Assembly: GCF_024172125.1 (NCBI RefSeq)
Contig: NZ_JAMZEA010000005.1
Location: 1-64,000 of the forward strand
Source of the DNA: Actinomadura rupiterrae
Lineage (GTDB): Bacteria > Actinomycetota > Actinomycetes > Streptosporangiales > Streptosporangiaceae
Length of the DNA: 64,000 bases
Direction: 5' to 3'
The translations under genes and the position numbers were made by a program. The first letter of the stretch is position 1. Each line of letters starts with the position of its first letter. The notes under the pieces are model-generated. The model was not told where the DNA came from, searched no databases, and saw nothing but the letters and a program-made list of their open reading frames with translations. Of this stretch, positions 1 to 7,869 are shown piece after piece.

Positions 1-1255
1 AATGGATGGGCGCTCCGTCAGCACCGAACCATTCTGCGTAAGCGAACAGGAATTCGCGCAACCGTGATCGATACCGATCGTCTGCACGAGACCCGAACGG
101 GAGGGACGGGACGGGCGGGGCGGGCAACGTCCCGGGCGTGTTCGTACGTGCTTCGCGCGCGAGGGGGTGCGATACGGGCGCGATGGTCTCCCCCCTTGGC
201 ACGCTGGATGCAGACCGTCCCGGCTCAGCCGCGGAGGATGGTGCCCCGGTTCCGCCGGACCTCAACCGTCCTGACGCGGCCGTGGAGTTTTCTGAAGTTT
301 CCGAGGGTGTGCTCGGCTCGGGCCCGCCGGAGGTCGCCGTGATGGCGGAATTCGGAAGCACCGAATTGTTGGGGGTGGGCGCAAGCGGAGCCGTCCACAG
401 GCCGCCGGACGTATCTGAAGCAGGTGTGGTCGCGGACGTTCCGGGCTCGCGGCCGCCAGGTGTGTGGACGGCGTCCGGACCGTCCGACCCCGGCGGCTGT
501 GTCGCCGAACCGGGTGAGGGTGCGGAAGTGGTCGGCGAGGTGCCTGGCGCCGTGCGAGCACTGGACGTGGACGAAGCAACAAAGCCGTTCAGGTGCAGGC
601 GAAGGTTCGGGTAAAGGTGCAGGGCCCAGCCGTTGTAGTGATCGAACGATCGTCGTTCACCGTCCCGATACCAGCCGCCGCCGACGTAGAAGTCCTCCAG
701 GCGTGCCAGGCCGCGTTCCACGGCGGCATCGTCGTGAGGCACGCCCGCTGCGGCGAGAAAGTCGGCGACAGGCAGGGGAAACAGCATCCAGTTGTTGTCC
801 ACGGGACGGTGGGTGAGCGCGTCGGCGAGCCAGTCGGCCAGGCGCTCCCGCGTCTCAAGATCCAGCTTGTCCCAGAGCCAGGGCTTGGTCAGATGGAGAG
901 CGATCGCAATCGATGCGCTTTCGACCATCGGTTGAGCACGATCCGTGATCGGAAGCCATGCTCCGCGCGGCCCTGCCTTCAGGCCGTCCGCATAGGGGGC
1001 GAGCAGGCCGTCCGGATCGTGACCGCCTGCACCTGCGACGCGGATGGCGGCGAGGAGGAATGTCCGCGCAAAACCTTCCAGTCCGTCCGATTCGCGTCCA
1101 GACGCGCTGGCGCGACCGGGGAGCCGGACAAGCGCGCCGGAAGCATCGAAGTACGGGCGGACGCCGGCAAGCAGGCCGTCCGCCGCAGCCTCCCAGTGCG
1201 CCCGCGTGTACCCCGTGATCGGGCTGAGCGAGAAGTCGGGATCCGGGAGCCGCAC
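1..1255 (-). CDS. DUF2264 family protein, 3' part beyond the window edge
   Basis: The GTG start at 1255 lies immediately after the TGA of the isomerase gene (1259-1257), so translation is probably coupled. The first ~225 residues read as a canonical DUF2264 protein, with PGRAS, SDGLEGFARTFLLAA, MVESASIAIALHLTKPWLWD, DNNWMLFP and FDHYNGWALHLYP. Residues ~228-388 are a Ser/Thr/Pro/Gly-rich stretch with no family resemblance. The family sequence then resumes in the same frame (RYRSRLREFLFAYAEWFGAD, then GAPIH) and runs off the window. DUF2264 proteins often sit with polysaccharide lyases and are thought to act on carbohydrates, which fits the operon. The family call is firm; the function is not established. 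The insertion is discussed as a finding. Confidence 0.8.
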   Translation of the reverse strand, partial: MRLPDPDFSLSPITGYTRAHWEAAADGLLAGVRPYFDASGALVRLPGRASASGRESDGLEGFARTFLLAAIRVAGAGGHDPDGLLAPYADGLKAGPRGAWLPITDRAQPMVESASIAIALHLTKPWLWDKLDLETRERLADWLADALTHRPVDNNWMLFPLPVADFLAAAGVPHDDAAVERGLARLEDFYVGGGWYRDGERRSFDHYNGWALHLYPNLRLHLNGFVASSTSSARTAPGTSPTTSAPSPGSATQPPGSDGPDAVHTPGGREPGTSATTPASDTSGGLWTAPLAPTPNNSVLPNSAITATSGGPEPSTPSETSENSTAASGRLRSGGTGAPSSAAEPGRSASSVPRGETIAPVSHPLAREARTNTPGTLPAPPVPSLPFGSRADDRYRSRLREFLFAYAEWFGADGAPIH

Positions 1256-1256
1256 G

Positions 1257-2111
1257 TCATGCCTTCCGGTAGGTGTCGATCCAGGCCAATGCGCCCGGGA
1301 GCGCTTCTTCGACCGGCACGGAGTGGGGGTACCAGGTGCGCTCCCATTCGAGCGAGATCCAGCCCTCGTATCCGACGGCCGCGAGCGCCTCTCTCACCTC
1401 GTCCAGGGGAACGCCGCCGGTGCCGAGCGGAACTGGGGTGAGGTCGGATGCAGCGTCCTTGATCTGGACGTAGTCGAGCCACTGTCCGAGCGCAGAAACG
1501 GTCGCATCAGGATGTTCACCCGATCGCCAAGGGTGCAGGACATCCCAGATCGCGCCGACTTGCAGCTGTTCGCCGGAGCGGATGGGGGGTGTGTCCGGGC
1601 CAGGCGAGGGCGAACTCGGCGGCCGGGACGGCGGACGCCGGCGGGGAGCAGCCGGCGCAGCAGCGGACGCGCGGTTGAGGAGGGTTGCGACGGACGCGCC
1701 GGTGGGCAAGTCGTCGTGGATCTCGACCAGCACTCGGACGCCGAGGTCGGCCACGGCGAGGAGGCGGCGGGTCGCGGCATCGAGATCATTCCCGCCGGGG
1801 AAGACACGGACGGCCTCAGCGCCCAGGTCGGAGGCCAGTTGCAGGTCAGCGCGGAGGGCGGCGACAGCCGGTTCGTCCGGTCCCTCGGCTGCGATACGGA
1901 CATACCCGGCGAGCACCGGGATCTCCAGGCCGGCGTCCTCGATCGCGGCGCGGACGGCCCGTCGCTCCTCCCCCGGCAGGCCGGCGTGAATGCCGGTGTC
2001 CGGATGGAGACGCAGTTCCAACCCGTCCAGCTTGAACGCGGTCGCCAGCTCGATCGCATCGGCGAGCCCGCATCCGGGCATCCCCAGCGTGCTCACCGCC
2101 GTCTTCACCAC
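1257..2111 (-). CDS. Sugar phosphate isomerase/epimerase (xylose isomerase-like TIM barrel)
   Basis: A 284-residue AP-endonuclease-2/xylose-isomerase-like barrel. The start is the GTG at 2111, set by a GAGGAGG Shine-Dalgarno nine bases upstream; an upstream in-frame extension would overlap the lyase gene. Likely metal ligands are visible: Glu130 and His132 in VEIHDD, Asp190 and His193 in IWDVLHPW, and a C-terminal Glu in SLEWER. A 36-residue Pro/Arg/Ser-rich insertion (about 148-183) sits in the loop just before the IWDVLHPW strand, where relatives have only a short turn. It lies 37 bp downstream of the lyase and directly upstream of the DUF2264 gene, so it probably processes sugars released from the polysaccharide. 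The substrate cannot be read from sequence. Confidence 0.85.
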   Translation of the reverse strand: MVKTAVSTLGMPGCGLADAIELATAFKLDGLELRLHPDTGIHAGLPGEERRAVRAAIEDAGLEIPVLAGYVRIAAEGPDEPAVAALRADLQLASDLGAEAVRVFPGGNDLDAATRRLLAVADLGVRVLVEIHDDLPTGASVATLLNRASAAAPAAPRRRPPSRPPSSPSPGPDTPPIRSGEQLQVGAIWDVLHPWRSGEHPDATVSALGQWLDYVQIKDAASDLTPVPLGTGGVPLDEVREALAAVGYEGWISLEWERTWYPHSVPVEEALPGALAWIDTYRKA

Positions 2112-2148
2112 GCTGTTCGTCCTCCTCAAAGCATCATCGCCTGTTCGT

Positions 2149-4836
2149 TCATCGCGCAAATCGAACACGGAGGCGCGAAGGAACACCGCGTGCTTGGGAA
2201 ACGTCCACTCGGAAGGTCAGCTGCGGGCCGAGCGCGGTGACGGACACTCCCGGATCGGCGTGGAGGACGGCCAGGGCTCGGCGCGCGACCTTGAAGACCA
2301 GTTCCTTCTGCTTCTGCGTGGGATCGCTCACCGCGATGTCCAGCTCGCCGTCGTGCTCGCGCATCACGAACGAACCGGGCTGTTCGGCGCGGACGGTCTG
2401 GAGGGTCTCCCCCGCCGTCCAGAAGTTGGCGGCGGTGAAACCCTCGCCATGGACGGATTGGACGGTCGTGGAGTTGGAGCCGACCTGGAGCCCGCGGCCC
2501 GCACCGACCAGCGCCGCATAGGCGGCCGTCCGGCCGGCCGAGCGCCCTGGAAGCAGGTAGTAGGCGTACGCGGCGCCGTCCGGTCGGTCGCCGTGGTCGA
2601 ACCAGAGCGTGACGTATTCGCGGGTGACCTCGTCTCCGGGCGCGGTCCGCGAGCCCGAACCGATGTCGGACCAGCGTCCCGTCCGCCGCTCACGCAGCCC
2701 CAGGAGACGGCCGCTAAGTAGGCCCGCGAGATCCTTGTCCGAATGAACATCGCTGATCGAATGGTCACGCGACTGGCCGAACGCACCACTTGGCCGAAGG
2801 CCACGAGGGCCTTCCCCAGCAGCTAGTCCGCGCGAGTCTTCCTCAGCGAGTAGTCCGTGCGGGTCCTTCTGAGCGTGGAGATCGTGCGACCTGTGAGCGG
2901 CGAAGGCGGCTGGGAGGATGTAGCCACCGGTTCCGTCCAGGTGTGCCCAGCGCGCGCGGCCGAGGTCGGCCTGCTCCGGAGATGTCGGTTTCCCATCGAC
3001 GAGGAACCGGGCGGACGCTTCGACCATGCGGTTCTCGATGGTGGTCTGGGCGGCCACATCGGTCGCGGTGATGCCGGCGCCGAGCGCCACCACCACGTCG
3101 TCCACGGCGAACCAGGACTTGCGTCCGCGCAGGTCGATGGGCCGGTTCGAGAAAGGGTCGCGCTGCGCGGTGAAGGCCATCCCGTAGGCGCCCGCGCGGT
3201 CGAGCCATGCGCCGCCTACCCAGTCGTCCGGGCCCAGGTAGGACGCCCAGTTCCCGTCGTGGTTCGCGCGCGGGTACGTCTCACGTGTCGCGGTGGTCGT
3301 CCCCGCAAGGCGGTACATATCGACCGTGGGCCAGCAGCCGTCGTTGTAGGACGCGCCGTCCCCTGTGTACAGGTACGTCGCGCCCTCGCCGGTGTACCAA
3401 CCAGTGCGGTTCTCCTGGTTGCCCGACTCGTAGGCGGCGATCCTCGATGAACGTGCGGACACCGCGAACACGTAACCGGGACGGGCATGCACGAGTCGAT
3501 CGTTCGCAGGAAACTGCCGATGTCCGACCAGGTCACCGCGTCGGCGAACACCATCGATCAGTTTTCGCACATTGGCGATCTGTGCGGCGGGCAGGCTCGC
3601 CAGCACTGGAGCATAGGTATCGGACGCCACCCACTCAGCGAGCATCGCGGCGATCCGCGCCCTCTGCTGCGGGGTCCCTGCCGCGGCGAGGCCGGTCAGC
3701 GGCATCATCAGCGCGCGGGCGTCGGCGTGGTCGTCCTCGGCCTGGCGGGAGATGGCTCGGCCGCGCACGTGCGCCATCATCTGGCCGCGGAACACCATCG
3801 GTTCGATGCTTCGGCTGATCCAGTCGAACACATTCGATCGTCCCTGATCGGTCACGTCCCAAGGTGATCCAGCGAGCACGGCGAGCGCGGATGAGAGCCC
3901 CGCGAACAAAACGCCACCGTAGGTACCGATGTACGGGATGTAGGTGTGCTGGATGAACGAACCGTCCTTGTAGAAGCCGTCCCCGCTGGTCACATAGGGG
4001 AAGACCTGGCTCAGCGCGTCCCGGCCCAGACCGATCACGGCCGGGTCCGAGGCGAGCAGCCCGCGGCGGATGGTGATCCACGCCTTGTCCGTCCGGTTGG
4101 CGCCGGTCTCCGTCACCCCGTTCACCTTGCGGCGCGCCGGATCGGGAACCCACGCGGCAACGGCCGCCACGAGGTTCGCGCGCAAGGCGTCCGGTGCGGC
4201 CGAGCCCAGCAGCATCACGGCATCCAGAACGCGTGACGGGGTGCCGATCTCCCAGTTCCACCAGTTTCCGGTCTCGGTCATGCCCGGGTGGTAGCGCTGG
4301 TCATGGAGCCAGGCCAGCGCTTCCGCGACCAGCGAAGCGAGTTCGGCATCCCCGGCGAAGCGGGAGCCCTTGGTCGCGTAGGCGGTGGCCATGGTCGCCA
4401 GCCGCTGCGCCGAGGCCGCGGTCGTGACATCGTCCGTGCCGGTCTGGTCAGGCCACAGATACGTCCGGTCCGGCGAGGTCACGAGGGCCGACCGGAACCC
4501 CTCGACCTGGCCGTCGAGCCTCTTGAGCGCGGCCGCGGTGTCCGTCTGAGCAGGATCGACCGCGTCGCCGCCGGTCACCAGGGCCCGCCACCGCTGAACG
4601 GCCGCCGCGATGTCCGCGTCCCCGGTCAGAAGGCCTGGCGTGCCGGGTTTCCGGACAACAGGCGCTGCCTCAGCATGAGCGGCGCGCGTGCCGCCGAGGC
4701 CCGGAGCGGCAGCCGCGGCGGCAACGGACGCGGCACCCAACAGAACCGTCCGGCGCGCGAACGGCACGCCCAGACGGGCCGAACCAGGGGGAAGGGACGG
4801 ACTGACCGAACGAGCCGGGGTGGGGGCATCGGACAT
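2149..4836 (-). CDS. Secreted family 8 polysaccharide lyase (hyaluronate/chondroitin/xanthan lyase type)
   Basis: An 895-residue secreted beta-elimination lyase. The start is ATG 4836 with GGGAG eight bases upstream. The N-terminus is a Tat signal (FARRTVLLGAAS, then an Ala-rich core and AHAEA). The alpha-toroid keeps NWWNWEIG (191-198) and the catalytic set Asn247, His297, Tyr306 and Arg360. The N-H-Y-R spacing (50, 9, 54) equals that recalled for Streptococcus pneumoniae hyaluronate lyase (N349, H399, Y408, R462). GWYTGEGATYLY of the beta domain is also present. Residues ~649-712 are an in-frame insertion rich in HGL/RGL/AEE words between GYILP and RTGRWSDI. First gene of the minus-strand operon. 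The family assignment is strong; the polysaccharide is unknown. Confidence 0.92.
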   Translation of the reverse strand: MSDAPTPARSVSPSLPPGSARLGVPFARRTVLLGAASVAAAAAAPGLGGTRAAHAEAAPVVRKPGTPGLLTGDADIAAAVQRWRALVTGGDAVDPAQTDTAAALKRLDGQVEGFRSALVTSPDRTYLWPDQTGTDDVTTAASAQRLATMATAYATKGSRFAGDAELASLVAEALAWLHDQRYHPGMTETGNWWNWEIGTPSRVLDAVMLLGSAAPDALRANLVAAVAAWVPDPARRKVNGVTETGANRTDKAWITIRRGLLASDPAVIGLGRDALSQVFPYVTSGDGFYKDGSFIQHTYIPYIGTYGGVLFAGLSSALAVLAGSPWDVTDQGRSNVFDWISRSIEPMVFRGQMMAHVRGRAISRQAEDDHADARALMMPLTGLAAAGTPQQRARIAAMLAEWVASDTYAPVLASLPAAQIANVRKLIDGVRRRGDLVGHRQFPANDRLVHARPGYVFAVSARSSRIAAYESGNQENRTGWYTGEGATYLYTGDGASYNDGCWPTVDMYRLAGTTTATRETYPRANHDGNWASYLGPDDWVGGAWLDRAGAYGMAFTAQRDPFSNRPIDLRGRKSWFAVDDVVVALGAGITATDVAAQTTIENRMVEASARFLVDGKPTSPEQADLGRARWAHLDGTGGYILPAAFAAHRSHDLHAQKDPHGLLAEEDSRGLAAGEGPRGLRPSGAFGQSRDHSISDVHSDKDLAGLLSGRLLGLRERRTGRWSDIGSGSRTAPGDEVTREYVTLWFDHGDRPDGAAYAYYLLPGRSAGRTAAYAALVGAGRGLQVGSNSTTVQSVHGEGFTAANFWTAGETLQTVRAEQPGSFVMREHDGELDIAVSDPTQKQKELVFKVARRALAVLHADPGVSVTALGPQLTFRVDVSQARGVPSRLRVRFAR

Positions 4837-5383
4837 GGCGGCGACTCCCGAAGCGTGACGACAGATCACACATCATTCGCACAGATCCGATCAAGGTCAA
4901 GCATTCAACCACGATACGAACATGAATGAACATACGAACATCCCCCCGTTCACCCGTCCCCACCCCGCCAGCTTTGCTCGGATGCACCCCGCTCCCGCCC
5001 GCTTCGCTCGCCCACAGCCGCCCCCCCCTCGCCCGTTCGCACCTCGCCCACTCGGCCCACCCGTTCACGCCACCTGCCCGTTCGCGCCACCCGCTCCCGC
5101 CTCTTGCCCATTCGCACACGCTCGTTCGCCCCACCCGCTCGTTCGCGCCGCTCCGTCCACACCTCGCCCCACCCGACCCGGCGCTGTCCAGCCCTCGCCC
5201 CCGCCCGCACCCGCACCCGGCACTTTCGCACCGCACCCGCCGCACCCGCCGCACCTGGCACTGTCCGCACCTCGCCCCCGCCCGCACTCGGCCCGTTCGC
5301 GCCGCACCCGCCCGACCACCCGTTCATGCCACCTGACCGTTCGGCCCACCCGCTCGTTCGCGCCTGCCCTCCGCCCACCAGCC
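4837..5383. other. Gene-free C-rich region upstream of the lyase
   Basis: About 550 bases of C-rich sequence built from short recurring words (GTTCGCGCC, CACCCGCTC, CGCACCCGC). Frames are open on both strands only because of composition; none has a ribosome site, a family motif or consistent codon-position bias. The lyase promoter should lie near 4840-4920, where sequence is less biased (ATGTGTGATCTG, TCGTATCGTGG on the minus strand), but no hexamers can be assigned with confidence. Confidence 0.5.
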
Positions 5384-5959
5384 TCAGAAGTCCGCTCTTC
5401 GGAGGACCGATCCTCGACAGCCCGCAGGCCGGAAGTCCGCTGCTCGAAAGTCCGTTCGTGAGGGGGCGTCCCTCGAAGCAGCGCTGCTCGGAGGAGCGCT
5501 GCTCGGAGGAGCGCTGCTCGGAGGAGCGCTGCTCGGAGGAGCGCTGCTCGGAGGAGCGCTGCTCGGAATTCGATCCTCGGAGGGTTGCTCCTCAGAGGGG
5601 CATCTCGGGGCAGCGCTGCTGGAGCCCGATCTTTGGAAGGCCGCTGATTGGACGCTCCCTGGAGGACCGCCCCCCTCGGGGGTCCGCTCCAGGGTGTGCG
5701 CTGTTCGAAGGAGTTCCGCTCGATAGGCTGCCGCTGGAGAGTCCGCCGCGTGGAAGGGCGCGGTCGCGGCCTGCTCCAGCCTCTGAACTTTCACGCAGAT
5801 CTTGGACGCCGTTTTTCGCGCGCAAGGCCCCGCCGCGCTCCTGCAAGGCTTCCTGCCCCAGGACGGCATGCTCCAGTCGCGCTGCTGGAAGCAGGCCCCG
5901 GCGAACTCGCCCGCTACGGCGTCCAGCCAGCTCTCAGGGCGCGGAACCTGATCTCGCAT
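5384..5959 (-). CDS. Possible hypothetical protein with PPSSA repeats
   Basis: A 191-codon open frame from an ATG at 5959. The first ~95 codons have coding-like composition (G/C-ending codons, mixed residues, for example ESWLDAVAGEFAGACFQQRD and KICVKVQRLEQAATAP). The C-terminal half is low complexity: the 15-bp tandem array at 5481-5567 reads as PPSSA repeats in this frame. No Shine-Dalgarno is evident and I recognise no family. It could be a real lineage-specific gene carrying one of this region's repeat expansions, or a remnant. Low confidence. Confidence 0.3.
   Translation of the reverse strand: MRDQVPRPESWLDAVAGEFAGACFQQRDWSMPSWGRKPCRSAAGPCARKTASKICVKVQRLEQAATAPFHAADSPAAAYRAELLRTAHTLERTPEGGGPPGSVQSAAFQRSGSSSAAPRCPSEEQPSEDRIPSSAPPSSAPPSSAPPSSAPPSSAPPSSAASRDAPSRTDFRAADFRPAGCRGSVLRRADF
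5481..5567. repeat. 15-bp tandem repeat, 5.8 copies
   Basis: Unit GCGCTGCTCGGAGGA begins at 5481, 5496, 5511, 5526, 5541 and 5556, the last being partial. Each unit is an imperfect dyad around AGCGCT (GAGGAGCGCTGCTC), so the array could form stacked hairpins. Copies are identical, indicating recent slippage or amplification. Confidence 0.95.
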
Positions 5960-6010
5960 GCCGAAGGGATCGCCGTCGTTACGGACAACCGAGGTGCTGG
6001 TCGTCTGCGA

Positions 6011-6191
6011 CTAGGGCCTGTTTCGAAGTGGCCTCGGCCGCGCGCGCGAACGCGTGACCAGCGCGGTGCCGCGACGCCGGAGGCGAGCGGCATCGCGCTG
6101 ATCGCGAAGCGATGCCGCGTTCGCCCAGGCACGGTTACGGAGCGAGCCGCTAGGCGAGCGCAGTGGGCCGGGACTTTGAAACACAGCCTAG
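6011..6191. mobile_element. MITE-like element with IS5-type ends
   Basis: Terminal inverted repeats CTAGGGCCTGTTTCGAAGT (from 6011) and, read from the other strand, CTAGGCTGTGTTTCAAAGT (from 6191) match at 15 of 19 positions. CTAG at both outer ends fits the YTAR target duplicated by IS5-group transposases. The ~173-bp interior has no transposase but holds hairpins, including CGGCATCGC...GCGATGCCG. This looks like a non-autonomous element mobilised in trans. No second copy was seen in the window. Confidence 0.65.
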
Positions 6192-6373
6192 TCGAGCCCG
6201 GAGCTACACCCCCTTGGCGTACTGCGCGGACGCTTGAGCGGCAGAAGCCCGGTCTGTGAGTTGGCGGTGTCGCGCCTCGTCCGCTCCCCGACGTGGTGTG
6301 CTTGAGCCCGGCGCGCGTAGCACCGAAGGCGGACGGTGCACCGCAGACCGCAGACCGCAGACCGCAGACCGCG

Positions 6374-6479
6374 CGAGAGTTTGGCATCACGCGCGAGCGC
6401 ATCTGGTAGATCGAGTACAAGCCCCTGGCCAAACTCCGCCACCGCCTCCCGCGCAATCCGCGGACCGCGGTGGGTGCAG
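6374..6479 (+). pseudogene. Sigma-70 region 4.2 fragment, copy 1
   Basis: In one frame the segment reads REFGITRERIW, a stop (TAG), then IEYKPLAKLRHRLP and RNPRTAV. This matches the helix-turn-helix end of principal-type sigma factors (typically EFGVTRERIRQIESKTLAKLRHPSR). The in-frame stop and the absence of the rest of a sigma gene show that it is a fragment. Two further copies follow. Confidence 0.7.
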
Positions 6480-6595
6480 CGCGGAGCGCGGAGCGGGAGA
6501 CACGGGACCCGCAGCGCGGAGCCCGGACCGCGAGACGCGGGGCCGGCAGCGCGGGGCGCGGGGCGCGGAGCGCGAGGCGCGGAGCGCGAGGCGCG

Positions 6596-6700
6596 CGGGG
6601 GTTTGGCGGCATGCGCGAGCGCATCCGGTGGGTCGAGTCCAGGACCCTGGCCAAACTCCGCTACCCCGGTCCGCGCAATCCGCGGACCGGGGTGGGCGCA
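6596..6700 (+). pseudogene. Sigma-70 region 4.2 fragment, copy 2
   Basis: Reads RGFGGMRERIRWVESRTL then AKLRYPGPRNPRTGVGA, colinear with copies 1 and 3 and 222 bp downstream of copy 1. No stop interrupts this copy, but there is no upstream sigma sequence and no start. Bases outside the region 4.2 match (CGCAATCCGCGGACC) are also shared with copy 1, so the duplicated unit is longer than the motif. Confidence 0.7.
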
Positions 6701-6739
6701 ATGCGCAACGCAGACCGCGGAGCCCGGACCCGCAGCGCG

Positions 6740-6830
6740 CGGGAGTTTGGCGTCACGTGCGAGCGCATCCGGCAGGTCGAGTCCAAGGACCTGACAAGCT
6801 CCGCCACCCCGTCCCGCGCAATCCGTGGAC
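6740..6830 (+). pseudogene. Sigma-70 region 4.2 fragment, copy 3
   Basis: Reads REFGVTCERIRQVESKDL and then shifts frame: KLRHPVPRNPW continues in another frame because bases are missing in GACCTGACAAGCTCCGCC. It lies 144 bp downstream of copy 2. Of the three it keeps the recognition-helix part (RIRQVES) closest to the family. Confidence 0.7.
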
Positions 6831-6840
6831 GGCGAAGCCC

Positions 6841-7171
6841 AGGGAGCGCAGCGCGCAGCGCGGAGGGCAGATGGAGGAAGGCGCAGCGTGGAGAGCAGAG
6901 GGTGCAGCGTGGAGGGCGCAGTGCAGGGCGGGGAGGTGCAGCGCGGGGAGGTGCGGCGCGCAGGGGCGCGCGCGGGGGTGTGGAGCGCTGCGTGGAGCGG
7001 TGGGCGGGGTGGGGGTGCAGAGGGGCTTGTGGGGCGGGTAGGTGTTGGAGGGCGGGGGCGGGGGCGGGATTGGGGTGGGGCTTGGTGTCCCTGGTGGCTT
7101 CGTGCCGTACCGCCTTATTCGCGGGCGCAGGGACTGAAACGGGTCCCGAGCGGGGCCCGAAGGGGGCGGTG
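6841..7171. other. Purine-rich gene-free spacer downstream of lsr2
   Basis: G-rich low-complexity sequence made of GGAGGTGCAGCG, GGGGCGGG and GCGCGGGG words. No coding frame, hairpin terminator or known element is recognised apart from its position downstream of the minus-strand lsr2 pair. Confidence 0.5.
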
Positions 7172-7492
7172 CTAGTGGGTGGCGTTGTACTGTTCGATCA
7201 CCTTGGCCGGAATGCGCCCGCGGTCGTTCACCGGGATGCCGTTCTGCTTGGCCCATTCACGGATTTCGGCGCTCTGCTCGCGGTTGCCCGCGCTGCGTGA
7301 GGGCTTGGCCGGGCGGCGAGCGGCCTTACGGGCGTTCACCACGAACGGCTCGAACCGCTCACGCAGTTTCGCGGCGTTCGCCGCGTTCAGGTCGATCTCG
7401 TATCCCACGCCGTCGAGTGCGAAGGACACGGTCTCTTCGGCGTCACCGCCGTCGAGGTCGTCGGTCATGACGACGATGGTCTTCTGTGCCAC
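7172..7492 (-). CDS. lsr2: Lsr2 nucleoid-associated protein
   Basis: A 106-residue xenogeneic silencer that bridges AT-rich DNA. The GTG start at 7492 is set by GGGAG a few bases upstream. The N-terminal oligomerisation domain reads VVMTDDLDGGDAEETVSFALDG followed by YEIDLNAANAAKLRE. The C-terminal DNA-binding domain reads IREWAKQNGIPVNDRGRIPA, with the RGR motif that inserts into the minor groove. Length and layout are those of standard actinobacterial Lsr2. It lies 14 bp downstream of a diverged Lsr2 paralogue in the same orientation. Confidence 0.95.
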   Translation of the reverse strand: MAQKTIVVMTDDLDGGDAEETVSFALDGVGYEIDLNAANAAKLRERFEPFVVNARKAARRPAKPSRSAGNREQSAEIREWAKQNGIPVNDRGRIPAKVIEQYNATH

Positions 7493-7506
7493 GGGGACTC
7501 CCTGCG

Positions 7507-7869
7507 TTACGCGTCTGGGCTGGCTTCGGGGTGTGCCTGGACGAACGCCGCATAGACGGCGTCGGGCAGCGCACCCTGGTCCGGGACCTCAAGGCCCTCG
7601 TTCTTGGCCCACGTGCGGACGTCGGCGTTGGTGAAACCCTTGAGCTTCACCGGGCTTTTCCGGGGCTTGCGCGAGCGCCCTGCCTGCTTCACCTCACGCG
7701 ACTTCTCGACATAGCGGGTCAGCGTGTCGAGGGTCTCACGCAGCCGCACGTCGTTGTCGTCGGACAGGTCAATGGTGAAAATCCGCCCCAGGATCTCGAA
7801 GTCGCGCTTGCGGACATCCTCGCCCTCGCCGCCATCGAGATCGTCTACCAAGATGACCTTCTCAGCCAT
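7507..7869 (-). CDS. Lsr2-like paralogue lacking the RGR minor-groove motif
   Basis: A 120-residue Lsr2 homologue starting at ATG 7869 (AAAGGA four bases upstream). The dimerisation half is recognisable (VILVDDLDGGEGEDV, FTIDLSDDNDVRLRETLD), followed by a basic RSRKPRKSP linker. In the C-terminal domain (VRTWAKNEGLEVPDQGALPD) the position of the essential RGR holds QGA. Family knowledge predicts weak or no AT-specific DNA binding, so it may modulate the neighbouring Lsr2 through mixed oligomers; that is inference. It is the promoter-proximal gene of the pair. Confidence 0.85.
   Translation of the reverse strand: MAEKVILVDDLDGGEGEDVRKRDFEILGRIFTIDLSDDNDVRLRETLDTLTRYVEKSREVKQAGRSRKPRKSPVKLKGFTNADVRTWAKNEGLEVPDQGALPDAVYAAFVQAHPEASPDA

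Noticed and set aside
4922..5461. Plus-strand Pro/Arg-rich open frames
   Set aside because: Several overlapping frames are equally open, which indicates composition rather than coding; no start signal.
5481..5567. Possible CRISPR array
   Set aside because: Direct head-to-tail 15-bp repeats without spacers; the same holds for all other arrays in the window.
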